From Distichodus sexfasciatus (taxonomy: Eukaryota; Chordata; Actinopteri; Characiformes; Distichodontidae): a stretch of DNA of 64,000 nt. Under the pieces are notes generated by a model that made no database searches, was not told the DNA's origin, and saw only the letters and a list, made by a program, of their open reading frames with translations. The stretch's first letter is position 1; each line of letters opens with the position of its first letter. The translations under genes and the position numbers were made by a program. This document shows, one piece after another, positions 10,910 to 22,534 of the stretch. The stretch is taken from contig JAVGVS010000410.1 in assembly GCA_032718565.1 (NCBI GenBank), positions 290,878 through 354,877 on the forward strand. Reading direction: 5' to 3'.

Positions 10910-12542
10910 AAGGTGTGGAATGACGAGACAACTCTCGAAATGGACTCCCCCGCCCTCTCTGCCTGCTTAGGAAAACACCGAGCTCACCTGAGCTCCGTCC
11001 GCAAACAAGCGGCTGAAAAGACCGAGGCTGGGGCAACAAAGCCGGCGTGGGACAAAAGTGAGGTAGAAAAAGAAAAAGCTAAGCTCTGCCTGCTAAGAAC
11101 AATGCGGGCGTAGGTGTGTGTCGGCCTGTTGACAAACGTTCCCATTCAGCCATTGTTAAGAGTAAGGCATTTGTGTCGTGTAGCGGCTTGTTCCTTCGCT
11201 CGGCTGACCACGAGCTAACCTCGGAGCTCGGGAAGGTGCGGGAGAGGCAGGGCGGGCGAACGGCTCGCTGCCGGGGAAGGTGAAAAGGGCGGGGTTAGAA
11301 AGAGGGAGAGAGAGAGAGAGAGAGAGAGGAGTGAGGGAGTGGGAAAAAGAGAAAGAGACAGGTGACGGGGATACGTGCTCGCATACCGTATCCACCTCCC
11401 AAAGACGGCGAACAAAGGCTGCGAAAGCCCCGAAGAATAGCAGGTAATACCGCAGCTTAAGCGGCCGCTCCGAACAAACTCCTCTCATAAAGGTATCCAT
11501 ATAAAACAGAGCATTGTGTTGGAGAAAACAGGATTCTTTCTTTCGCAACGCTGCCGTGTGGAGTAAAGAGGCAAATTGCCAAAGAGACAGCAGCGACGCT
11601 AGACTTCCTCGACCCTGGGAATTCAGTGAGGGGGACGTTGGGATATTTAAGCGTTTAAGCCAAAAAAGAGCTCGCATTATCGCTACTGAAAAAAAGGGAG
11701 GCCTCGGCCGGTTTATTCCAGAGAGCGCTGCTCACCACTGGCGCGACCGCCCGCATTGGGGGCAACGTGTCTGGCACCGGTCGGCCCCTACTTCTTAAAG
11801 TCGCTTAAAAAATAGTCCCCCTGCTTTTTTACATATACATTGGCCTACTTTTAAGATGCTGGTTGAAAGTAATCAGGTGCTGAAATATTAATGACGCCCC
11901 GCTCCCAGTTCCTCCCTGCTTCTCACAGCCAACTGGCAATATGGCATCAATCAGACGAGAGCGGGGTAGCGCTTACCCCCCCACCCGCTTCTTTTACTTC
12001 AACCCCCCCGCCCCACTCCTTGATTGACTCATTGATTGAAGATATTTTTAAAGGGAATCCCTGGGAGTCTGTTTGCTCCTGGTACAAAGCGCGCCTGTCC
12101 CACACCAGGGGCCCGAGAAGGTCTCCTGTCTGCTTTAATTGGGCTGAGACATCACAGTTCGAATGGGCTCAGGGCAGCACCGGAGGACCGCGATCGGCCC
12201 TGACGCGCACAAACTCGAACACACACACACATACATACACATTCACATATACACTCTCTCAAGTGAGGGCCACACACGTGCCATGCCAATGTCAATCAAA
12301 AGTGGCCCTCTGGAACCGCATCAAAGTCTTGAATTAAAAGATCTTTTAAAAGCGCAGTGGACAGAAGAGAATTTGCAAAGTTTGGTTGTTTCTCTTTTTC
12401 GCTACTTTTGACGAGACGCTACGGACGTGGCCTTCTTCGCCCACAAAGCAATTTACCGTTTGACGATACAGGAACGTTTCCGGCAAATTTCGACGTGCTT
12501 AAACAGGTCAAGAGACGGAAGACGGCGAAGAAAGAATCTCAC

Positions 12543-12730
12543 CTTGTCGCTCCTGCAGTTGTTGAGAGCCAGACCGGAAAGGGCTGAGAGTTTGGCCTCC
12601 ATGCCCTGCTGGCTGTGCTGCAGCTGCTCTCTCTGAATCTGCTCCCTCATCTTCCTCGCCTCCTGGATGGCCTTCATCACCGTGTCCTGGTCTCCGAACA
12701 ATGCCGTGGAGTTCAGGCTGGACAGGATGT
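12543..12730 (-). CDS. sox6: sox6 internal exon: second coiled coil
   Basis: A 188-nt exon encodes two bases of a split aspartate and then 62 codons: ILSSLNSTALFGDQDTV, MKAIQEARKMREQIQREQ, and a tail ending ALNNCRSDK. The acceptor is TGTAG followed by ACATCCTG (first exon base 12730), and the donor is AAG|GTGAGA with GT at 12542-12541. The core is the second, shorter SoxD coiled coil, which lies N-terminal to the HMG box. The glutamine/proline run seen here in mammals is replaced by LQHSQQGMEAKLSALSG. The next exon, which should lead into the HMG-box region, is not within the remaining 12.5 kb, so it is beyond the window edge. Confidence 0.95.
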
Positions 12731-13354
12731 CTACACATACAATTTGTAAGACGCGTGATTACAACGCTGGAAGTTTAGAGGCGGTCTAAAAAGCTGTGAT
12801 AGACACGCCATGTGAGGTCTGACTATCGGGTCTTCGTATCGCTACGTAAAGCGTGTGTTTACGGCCCGTGTGGCACGGGGGTTTGGGGGAAGAAAATAAG
12901 GCAGCAATCTCGGCGCGTGACGCCTTTCTGTAATTAGCGGATCAAAGCGAGGTGAGGCCGGGTGGCAGTTAAAACGTCGGAAATAGAAACAAAAGCAAAC
13001 ACCAAGCCCCGCGGTTCAAAGGGTAAGCAGGGAAGGGAAATGAATGCAGTTCAAGTAATGGCCTGGGTTTAATGAAAGACTGTTTTTAGCAACAGTTAGT
13101 TGCGACTTCCGTAAAAACGGGTTTAATATGAGAGATGAACGGGGAGCTTTGAAAAACAAATCGTCAGCGCCGGCATCCGTCGCATTTTACTAGGCTGCCT
13201 GTAATGGCACCGTTTGGGAGGAGATTAAGAGATGCGGTGGTGTAAATTGCACGCGTCGGAGACGACTGGAATGCAGTTGCCTGCAACCAAGAATCTGGCC
13301 ACTTTTTAACTGCGTATGCGCATAGGCCGAATGGAAAATGTTAACATAAAAGCA

Positions 13355-13788
13355 GTGTTGGAGAGTCGTTAACTAAAATAAGTGACGCCGCTACATTTTT
13401 CACTAGCTTATCAGTAGCAAAGCTACTTTTAGAACGCTGAAGGCTTTACAATCACTAACTGCTTCATAAAGCACAAATCTGTTGCTGTTAAATATCTGCA
13501 AGGTAGTGCCACTTTAGTAAAACAGAGGCTTGGCTCTTTTATTCATTTGGGGCAGTTGGTAGCGTAAAGGCTAGGGAGTTTGCCCGTGATCAGAAGTTCG
13601 CCGGTTCGAATCTCGGACAGGTAAAGGTACCACTGAGATACTTATGAGCAGACTGCTCCCCGGCTCCTTCACGGACGGGTCACTTTTGGTTGTGGTGCAC
13701 TGTGTGCTGTGGTGTGTTCACAACAAATAATCACTCACTTTCACTTGTAGCTTGAAAGACTACTCTTTAAAAGTAGCTTGCACAACAC
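13355..13788. mobile_element. GTGTTGG-ended element, copy B, split by a SINE
   Basis: The left end GTGTTGGAGAGTCGTTAAC and the right end AAGTAGCTTGCACAACAC resemble copy A, with the interior motif AAAGCTACTTTTAGAA. The SINE at 13549-13746 interrupts it, so the element is older than that SINE. Confidence 0.55.
13549..13746 (+). mobile_element. tRNA-derived SINE, copy 1 (CTGCTCCCCGG core)
   Basis: The head is GGGGCAGTTGGTAGC (A box), followed by a B box GGTTCGAATC, the core TGCTCCCCGG and the tail TCACTCACTTTCACTT. The same arrangement occurs four more times in the window. This copy sits inside a GTGTTGG-ended DNA element. Confidence 0.8.
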
Positions 13789-13790
13789 TG

Positions 13791-13895
13791 CATTTAAGCA
13801 AGTTCTGTGCCTAAAACCACCGTTTGGCTCCTGAGCAAGACCCTTAACCCCAAGTCGCTTGGACAGTCTGTATCTGGATAAGAGCGGAGTCATGA
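13791..13895 (+). repeat. fragment of the second SINE type
   Basis: GGCTCCTGAGCAAGACCCTT, then AACCCCAAGTCGCTTGG, then CTGTATCTGGATAAGAGCG matches the same SINE core and tail as the fragment at 10021 and the reverse copy at 45209. It also sits directly right of a GTGTTGG-ended element. Confidence 0.6.
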
Positions 13896-14066
13896 ATGAC
13901 TTTAAGGGAACAGTACGTGAACACACACTGGGAAAAGAACCAGATTTTTTTTCTGAAAAAGACTGGCGTGTGCAAGACGATGACATGCTGAATGAGGTTT
14001 GCATTTATTTTCAATTAGTTGCGCAGCCGTAGCAAAGGTGAAATGTAAAGGAAAAAAGACTCTTAC

Positions 14067-14244
14067 CCAGGGACGAGCCTCGGCCCAGGCCGGCGAGGGG
14101 ACTGGGGATGCCTCCGCTCTTGGACAGGCTGTTGGGGCTGGTCTTGCTGCCGGGGAACAGGCTGTGTGGGGGGGACGTGGGTGACTTGACCGGCTCGGCC
14201 GTCTTGGGCCGGGAGGAGAGGTTGAGGGGCTGTGATCCTTCCTC
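14067..14244 (-). CDS. sox6: sox6 internal exon: PLNLS co-repressor motif
   Basis: This exon encodes 59 codons plus one base, from EEGSQPLNLSSRPKTAEPVK to GLGRGSSL. The acceptor is TGTCCGCAG (ending at 14245) and the donor is CTGG|GTAAGA with GT at 14066-14065. Residues 6-10 of the exon, PLNLS (about 14215-14229), are the CtBP-binding motif known in SoxD proteins, through which SOX6 recruits co-repressors. The following RPKTAEPVKSPTSP is typical SOX6, while the second half (SLFPGSKTSPNSLSKSGGIPS) shows a few teleost-like substitutions. The exon joins the 17349-17203 exon in phase 0 and the 12730-12543 exon in phase 1 through an aspartate codon. Confidence 0.96.
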
Positions 14245-16700
14245 CTGCGGACAGGATGAGAATGGCAGCTTTAGAATGTCCCGCAGAGTGGCGTCTCCCA
14301 CCTGAGCTTGCCTGAGACAATGCTGCTGCGGCTAATGCTCCGGATTAATTAGCCGAACCCTTCCAGGAGAAGAGCTGCGTATTCATAAGCGGGCTCGGTG
14401 CCACGCCGAAGCTCTTCGGTGCGACAAAGCCGGGCTTTGTTGGGGCTAATTAAAGCGCAGTGTGTCTCCGTGTACGTCTCCATCTCCTCACCTGCTCTCA
14501 GGCTCCAGAGAGAATACGGCTAACCGCTAATGCGCCCCACGCTGAAAACAAAAAGCCCGCGAGGCGATTAGCACGTTATCAGGGAAAAGCGTGCGGTAAT
14601 AACCACAAGACGGTTATTACACTGTGTGCGGTACGTGACTCGTAGAGCATTAGGACAAAGAAGTATTAGCTAGATATGGGGTGACCGTATCTGATCCATT
14701 AAGGGCCAGACGTCCACACTTTATGATCATTTCAAAGCTTCTGTAACTGCAAACTGTTTATTCACTAGGATGAACTTTTTGACGACTGATACACACATTT
14801 TGCGTTGTTTATTAATAACTACAAATCTCTTTAACTTACACATACTGTCAGAATCACAAGGCTTTGAACTTAACAGACATTATATTGATTTCTCTGTATG
14901 TGAAAGTTTGTGAGTAATTCCAGGCACAAAAAAGTAATTGTGTAAAAACGCACATATAACATTATTCGCGATATGAACACGCGCAGTGTGTGAGTTCTCA
15001 CGACTTTCATATGGACGCCATCTTTGGCAAAGATGTAGTTCTCGTCCAGAAGGGCTAAAAGCAGCTCATTTTCTAGGCCAAAATGTGTCCAAATCGGCCC
15101 AAAATTATTCAAAAATTGAGTAGTTCTTCATTTTAAATTGATCAGAATATTTTTTTTCCATTTTAGAATGCTAGAGATTAATCAATAGGAATGAAAATAA
15201 ATATAGAAAAATGCATTATTTGTCATAAAATAATTGTATTCTATATTCTGATGGACGCCAAATGGATAAAGGTGTTTCCGCCTGGCACTAACCATTATTT
15301 TCCTTCACAGTACTAAGCCATAGAATGTCTCAGCATAAAAATAACTCTGCAAGTCAATAAAACAGACACTGTTCTTACTATTTCTACTAGTTATATCTAC
15401 AGTTTCAGCACTTTTATACTACAAAAAGCTTTTAAAAAAGAACAAATAGCTACCATCTGACTCAGGAACAGTCTCGAGCAAGGCGTTTAGTGACAACATG
15501 ATGGACCAGTGGAATTTTGGGATGTCATTTTGAAATTTCTTTGTATCTAGTAACTGTAAAGATCAGATGAGTGCTGTTGAATTAGCTCATACATCGACGT
15601 TTTCTTGTTCACTGTTAAATCCGTCCTGTATCATTAAATATGAAGATCAAATATCATTGTGATATTTCCCAAATTACCGTAGCTACACGATTAAAGAGCG
15701 GGTAAATGTCATTCTTAATGCAACAGTGAGATCATTTTGAATATTCGTCCAACATTTGCCTGAGTCCTGGGGAAAGGACGTCCCTTTTTGGACTCTCAGT
15801 GTAAATTCCACCGTAATATTACCCTGTGAGATGACGGTGAATCAGTGAACTCACCAAAACCAGAGCTGGACACTCCCCGCTCTTACATCTCCAAAGTTAA
15901 CTTACGCACAAGAGTGAGCAAGCCACGTATTATCACTCTCCAATAACAACACGCTCGCAACTGACCGGAGCTTGACACGTTCTGCTAAAGAATAGAAACG
16001 GTGTGACGGCTCAATGATGTCAGTATGAATTTCGTCGGGCCGTCCCGCGCCCCCCCGCTCCCGAACCCGAACCGACCGGGGCATTAACGCCTCTTCTTTG
16101 GAAGAGTCTGGCGCTGTCCAAACAGATGGGCCACACACTGAAGACCGCCTCGAGCTTCTTGGAGATCTGACTGCCAGCGACAGTTTGTCATTCAATTACG
16201 CTTTAAGTAGACAAACAAAACAGATTGCCAGCTAATTAAGCACAACATGCCTGCATATGGAGCTAACGGGGCAAAAAAACAGGGTGTCGTCGATCAACGT
16301 CCTGATTAAAAAGATTACGGGGCTCGTGTAACGAGCGTCACGGCGAAGAACGGAACCAAACGAAGACGGAAAGTAAGCGCCCATCAAAAAGGGTCAGGCC
16401 AGTATTTTGAAGCTTGCTACTCACTGTTGTCTCTGATGCCGTTTTACAGCATCGGTAAAAGTGTGTGTGAGTGAGTGTGTGTGTGTGTGTGTGCTGCCAA
16501 GTTTCAAAATCCTGGGTGAAGCCTGCAATAACCAAAGAGGATCCCAGGCCTCCACACACTGCTGCACACGCCCACTGCCACACACTCGCTCCACACGCTA
16601 CTACACAACTTGCTGATTTATGCCCTGTGCTATTGTGATATTAAACTAAACTTTTCCAAATGTGCATGTGTTTTAAGTTAAGACCACAGAGAGAGAGAGC

Positions 16701-16731
<31 letters not shown>

Positions 16732-17202
16732 AGAAGATGATGTTCATGGCTTCGAGTCAAAGCTAAAGACTGGTGGCCTTACACCATCACGAGGCTGGAA
16801 AAGAAAAGAACGAATCCTCGCCAAATTTCAGCCTCCTCAATATAGATTTGCCCGTCTGATGTAATACGGCTCAATTCGGTCCAAGTTTGGGAGGATAAAG
16901 GAGGAAGGGGAGGAAAAAAAACAAAAAAGGCGGTCAACCTTCTTCTTTTTTTTTGCCAGTGGAAACCACGTGCTCCTAAAAATGACTCTCCGGGTGCACG
17001 CAGAAGCCATGGCAACCCCGTCCACAGAGTTCTGCATGAGGGAAGCGAAGGCCTTGTAAAAAAACGGGGCCAGATTGATGGGCGATAATCTGAGCTCTAC
17101 CTACCGCCGCTGGTTTAGTGGAGCTAAAAGGACCGGACAGGACCGGGTCAAGTACCACTCCAGAGGAGGGGTCGGGAAGGGGGAAGGGGGAAGGGGACGT
17201 AC
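14245..17202 (-). other. sox6: sox6 intron, 2,958 nt
   Basis: This is a GT-AG intron. From 14660 to 15860 it is AT-rich and without clear features. It has a GT repeat at 16460-16493 and a GA repeat at 16690-16735. I see no coding potential. Confidence 0.88.
16690..16735 (+). repeat. GA microsatellite
   Basis: About 20 units of GA with few interruptions. Confidence 0.95.
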
Positions 17203-17349
17203 CTTAACTTGGGCGAGGGGGCTGGAGGATCTCTTCTCGCTCTTGGGCCCTGGAGAGAGGGGCCCGGCCGAGTTGGGGGCCTGCGGCAGCGGCGGCATCT
17301 TGGCTCCCGGAGAGGGCTGCATGCTGGCCAGCTGGGCGGCGTACAGTTG
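17203..17349 (-). CDS. sox6: sox6 internal exon: proline/serine-rich linker
   Basis: A 147-nt, 49-codon phase 0-0 exon starts QLYAAQLASMQPSPGAKM and ends SSPLAQVK. The acceptor is CTCCTTGCAG (ending at 17350) and the donor is AAG|GTACGT with GT at 17202-17201. QLYAAQLASMQ is a SoxD signature. The middle is a low-conservation proline/serine/glycine-rich stretch (PLPQAPNSAGPLSPGPK), and the KSEK near the end matches the position of the KNEK in mammalian SOX6, a lysine context of the sumoylation-like type. This is family knowledge and the site has not been tested here. Two overlapping frames covering the same DNA are shadows. Confidence 0.95.
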
Positions 17350-17429
17350 CTGCAAGGAGGGAGAGGAAAAACCCACAAGGCGTTAACATCCAAACCAGCC
17401 ACCATTCAAAGCTCTTTTCCCTCCCCTTC

Positions 17430-17462
<33 letters not shown>

Positions 17463-19540
17463 TTCTCCCTCACGTCTTCCTCCTCTCTTTCCATGCTGGC
17501 ACCGAAGCTCCTTCAAAGATCTTAACTGTATATCAAAGCCCGAGCCCCGAATCCAGAGAGAGAGAGACAGAAGCCCTGCAAAAACCACACGGCCGTGGCG
17601 CGAATACAAGTCTCGGAGCCTCGTTTCTTTTCTCTCTCTCTTTTTTGCCTCCCTCCTTTTTTTCCGCTCATCTGACAAAGTTTAGCTGACTGAATTCGAG
17701 CCCGTCCTGAGATCTGATTTCTCAGTTCTGCTCTCTGCCTTCTTCCTCCAGACTCTCTCTGTCTCTCTCCCTCCCACCGGTGTGGTCGGGCCTCGTTTTT
17801 TGGAACGGAGCCGCCCGACTACCAGACTTGCGCACGTATGCCAACGTCGCCTGCCGTTACCCGAACTCGGCCCGGTTTCGTTAAGACGCCGCGATCCCAG
17901 ACAAAGAGAATTTCGCGTCACTCTGCTTGTTTTCCTTGGCTCCAGACCTCCTTACCCACCGCTGGCACCGGCAGCGTTTCAATTGTACAAATTAAGCAGG
18001 CGGGCCGCGGACCGTTAAAACGCTCCGAACGTCAATCACTTATCGCTACGGTGAGGGGGAAATGTGCGTCGGAGCGTTTTACATTTCAGCTAGGTTGATC
18101 GTCTGTCACATCCCATTGACTCGGATTTTTATTTTACCGGGGCCAACGTCAGCCACACACCAGACGGCGGGAAGAAAAGGGAAGGGGGAGAAGAATAACA
18201 GCAGCGCTGCCGAAAATCAGAACCGCGGCGGCTCGCGTAAAACAATTAAATAAAGAAACGTCGGAACGCAGTCTAGTCTCGTCAAGCACTAACCGACCGA
18301 TCCGGCTGGACAGAAAGCCTCTTTTTGCTTCTTGCAGTATTAACGAAAGGTGGTGAATAATTGGTCTTTTGTTTCGTGCGAGAGGGGACGCTTCTGTTAA
18401 CCCCGAGGCTAGTATTGATTAGCGAGCAGGTAAATGTTTAAATTAGCTTTTGTCTCCTTTGGTAAGTGGCGGGGGTCAAACTAAATCGCGCAACCTTTGA
18501 ACCAGCCAAGCGCCAAATGAAATCTATTCTTACCGCGCTGACCAGCAAAGAGAGAAGGGGAGAAAAAGTAACTGGGACAACATTTACAAGAGCTAGCGTC
18601 TTTCAGGTTTCCGCCTCGATCTAAACTGTCTGCTATTCTTCGGCTCCTTTTTTTTTTCCCCCCCAAAAAATCAATCCTGCCATTTTAGCACGTAACGACA
18701 GGGGGAGAGGGGGAAAAAAAAGCACGTCTGCCCCCTCTGCACTCATTTCCTCTGCAAAGCGGGGCTGCATAAGGACTCCATTTGTCTGAAATGGAAATAG
18801 TGGCACTGGCATTAGTGACCGTGCCCCACCTCAGCCAGTCAGTCAAAACCTGGAAAAACCTGGGACCCCAGACAACGCTCTTTGTGTGCCGCCGTGTATC
18901 AGAAGATATAAACACGAAAGTGCTCTCCGCTGCCGAAGTTAAACGCTTGCACATTAGCGGCAAACAAAAGGGTCATTCTTGAGCGGGTGGGGGGGAAGAG
19001 TTGGGAGTCTAAGGAGGCCGGGGCAAGCGACGGCACATGGTCAGCGGAAATGGCGGGATGATTAGGTTCGCGCTGTGATAGCAGAGCCTCGCCGCGCCCC
19101 GTCAAACAGAAAAGCCTTTGTGTTTCAAAGTCCAAAATACAATTGCAGCTCTGCAGTGTGTGTTTTCTTTTAAAAAGACGGGTTAACAACTCAGTGACTG
19201 AACAACAAAAGTTAGTGTTAGTGAATTTATGAAGTGCTATATTAAGACCGGGTTTGCGTGCATGCATTTGGCTTTTTGAGGCAACCCAGCGTCCTCGTGA
19301 TGACATGACACGACACATGGATATTTTGGCCCAATGGGGGACTATTTGCTCCATGACAAAAAGCTTTTAAACACATTTTTATGGAGCTTAATAAATTAAT
19401 TTAACTTGTGTCCAAGTTAGTTTTTGTAAGGACAGAAAAATAGGACTACAGATGAACGTCATACTTTTGATTTAGTTTGATAACTTTTGCTGGTGGTAAT
19501 TAACGGTAGATTTAGTCTAGGAATTATTAGGGATGTCTAA

Positions 19541-20243
19541 GGTCCTGTTTACCCGTATGCGGATATTACATATGGGCCTTTCGTTTACACGTTAATGGAG
19601 GTTTATTTTTTTTAACCGCACTCCAAAGTGAAGATTTTTCAAAACGCTGGATTTTGTGAGTTCTGACTGTGTATGTCCCGCCCCTTCCTCGATTTTGATT
19701 GGCTAGCAGGAGAGAAGTGACATTGATGAGCCTAGCGTTGTTCTAATAGTTGAACAGGTTTCATCTTGAAGCGCTCTGAGTGCTGCGGTTAAAAAAACCT
19801 CTTCACCCACGTCTTTTTTCCGCTAAAGGTGCTTAGCGCTCTGAACGCTAAAGCTCATTGGATTTGTATTAAAAAATAGGTGCTGCCAGCGCAAAAAAAC
19901 ATGTTTGGCGGACACTCCTTAAACTGCTTACATACCACAAGTGACTATGGTAACCAGGAAGCTACTGTATCGTGATCTGCGCTAGGCTTGTCGCCTGCTA
20001 TTTACTGATGGAAAAAAAACATGACGCAGACAAGTGGTAAACATTCGAGTTTTGAACCATTTTGTGTTCTACTGTGTACTGTACCGAATGTCGTGTAAAC
20101 AAAATCTAAACATACAAACAAATTTGCGTTTTAATAAATATCCCCATATGTGTAAACAGGCCTTTTTTATAACCAAATGTCATGTAAACGCAATTTAAAA
20201 AATAAGTGTATAAAAAATATCTGCATACGTGTAAACAGGCCCG
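19541..20243. mobile_element. TIR DNA element with duplicated right end
   Basis: The left end GGTCCTGTTTACCCGTATGC is the inverted partner of GCATACGTGTAAACAGGCCC at the right end. A second, earlier copy of the right end (CCCCATATGTGTAAACAGGC) lies at about 20141-20162. The interior has no transposase frame. Superfamily unassigned. Confidence 0.6.
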
Positions 20244-22534
20244 TTAACGTAAATGTTAGAGGAACTGGGATGATCCAACTGGCAACTAAAAAACTGGAAA
20301 AACTAAAAGAAAAAAAAATTAAAGAAAAATGTGACTTCTATGTGAAAATAAGAGTGAAAATGATTTTGCTTTTGGTTACTGAGGTTAAGGTCAGGCTGAA
20401 GTGTAGCTGTAGTATTATTTACCTTTAGCCATTATGGAAGTTAATGGAACTACTTCACGAAGATGTGTGTGTTGTTCTCGGCTCGGTCTGTGTGACAGAT
20501 GTTTGCTAACGGAGTGTTTCGGACGGCCAAAAGGGCCCTGACCTTGTGTGGGAAGAACTTTATTGTTCCGGAAAAGCCCCATAATTGACTTGTGCTTCAA
20601 ATTAGAGACGTAGAGCCTGGCTTTTGTGAGGCCTGATTAAACGGCCAGAAGCTCTGCACCACGGGACGAAGCTCTGCGCAGCCAGCAATTACAGTACAGA
20701 ACAGCAGAGAATCAGACGGACGGGAAGGAATCTAAGAAATGAACGAGAGCGAAGTAAGAAGAGGCTGAAGGTGAGAAATCGGAGAAAAGGAGAGTGAAAG
20801 CGTACGTCTGGTCGGCCTGACTGACACACGGAGGACGAGAGCCCAAGCTCCGGGCTACATCGGGGCGGACATTCTCCCGCTTGACCTCGCCGTCCGGCGG
20901 GAGCCCGCGCAGCAGAAGGGTCCAGCGTTAATGAGGGTCAGCGTGAAAGTCAATGGCCGGTCTGGGAGCGAGCGGGAGGGCGGACCGGTGGGACACATTG
21001 GCTCCGTGCCCCCACGTTGGCCTCGTATGAGCAGGGTCGAATGTGCCGCTCCCTTCCACAAACCGCCCGACGCCCTTTATCTAAACTGGCCTTCCCCACG
21101 TTAAAAATGACGAAAAACCCCCGCATCTTAAGTCACTCTCATTTGCGTTACTGTAGGAACAAATGATTTCAATTTTTCCACAATGCCTCCACGGTAAAAA
21201 CGTCTGACAGATGACGGATGAACGCTCGTATTAAGCCGAGGCGGTTTTCTAGAAGCACATCTTATTAATAATGTCATGGCACTGAGAACTTTCCTTTCTC
21301 CTCTTGGCCAAGATGGACATTTTGGGTTCTCCCTTTTTCTGCGGCTTTTGGGTTTTCGCGGGGGTTACGGCTCTGTCACCTCTGCTAGGGGATCCTGTTA
21401 GATCTTTCCAGCTCTTTGAGACTAGGAAAAGCCAGCGATCTTTTCACTCCCCCCTCTCCTTTTCTCTCCCTTTATACGCAGCGGAGTGTAAGAGAAACAG
21501 TCGCACACAGCACAGCGGAGAGCTATTACACTTTGTGCTGAGGCTGGTCGCTTGAGTGGGGGGAAACAGGATCTGGTCAGGACAGGGTGAGAGAGAGCGA
21601 GAGATGCTGAGCTGTGTGAGGTTTTAGCTGGGCCCGCAGAGAAAGGCCTCGATCCACCCCAGTGACTCAGGTAATACCTTTGTCCACTTGAGCATTAAAT
21701 GACTCTCGGCTCTCCGGCTTAGTTAGAACGAGAGGGAAGGAAAGAGAGAAAGACTTGGGAAATGGGGCTTTCAATTCGCTTGCCTCACCTGCCGTCCCTG
21801 CACCCCTACTGACACACACACACACACACACACAGACTCACACAGTCCTGCAACATCAATGCTCCCCTCTCTCTCCCGCTGTACCTGCTACTCCCTCCCT
21901 CCTTTCCGCTCCTCTCCTCACTCTCTCTCTCTCTCGTTCCCTCTCTCCCATATGAGCAAAGCCTATCGCCTTGTGCATGGATTCCAAATGGACCAGGCAT
22001 AGCCCAAGGTCAGCCTGTTAGCCTCTGGTAATTAAAAGCAACCCCTCTGGAGAGAGAAAAGGTTAAACGAGCAGCTGCCCTCGCGCTGCCCGCTACAACA
22101 TTATCTGCAGATTACACCTCCGACCCCACCTCCATCCCAATCTCACGCCACGCCACTCCGCTCGCCACGTCGGCGAGCTTCCAGCAACGGAGTCGTCGCA
22201 AAGACTTTTCTCAAAAAGGAGGTTACTCTTTTCCCTGTGAAATCCAACGCATGATTCGTAATTCCGGCTCGATTTGGAACTCACGAGGTCCGATTTAACG
22301 GATCATGATTCGCGCCTCCGTGCAAGGCCTAAAATCATGCACCGAGTTGCTCGAAAAGTTAGCCGAAAGTGACTTTGGCTGCGTGATCATTGGCGGAGGG
22401 CAAATGAGCCATCGGAAAGCAGATTGCGGCTTGTTCTTAAAGAGAAGGACGTACGCCTCTGTGGCAGATGCTGCGAAATACAGTGGCAGATTTAGCAAAG
22501 CCCAGTGCTCCGAGCCATAATGGTGCATTACCCT

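Larger units (their letters stand above)
1..12542 (-). other. sox6: sox6 intron downstream of the second coiled-coil exon (partial)
   Basis: I see no coding exon here. In particular, no frame resembles the HMG box or the segment before it. The interval holds a hAT-like element (330-900), CNE-like blocks (1620-1840, 2515-3080, 3350-3750, 6270-6665, 9090-9350), an AAT/ACT microsatellite, a DANA-like SINE, a GTGTTGG-ended element, a 90-bp direct duplication, GA repeats and a hairpin. Frames at 7806-8264 and 8438-8815 are unsupported. Confidence 0.85.
12731..14066 (-). other. sox6: sox6 intron, 1,336 nt
   Basis: This GT-AG intron contains a GTGTTGG-ended element (13355-13788) that is interrupted by a tRNA-derived SINE (13549-13746) and followed by a fragment of a different SINE (13791-13895). 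The remainder is unremarkable. Confidence 0.9.

Noticed and set aside
1..12542. The sox6 HMG-box exon.
   Set aside because: Searched for and not found. No frame carries the RPMNAFMVW-type core, so it must lie outside the window.
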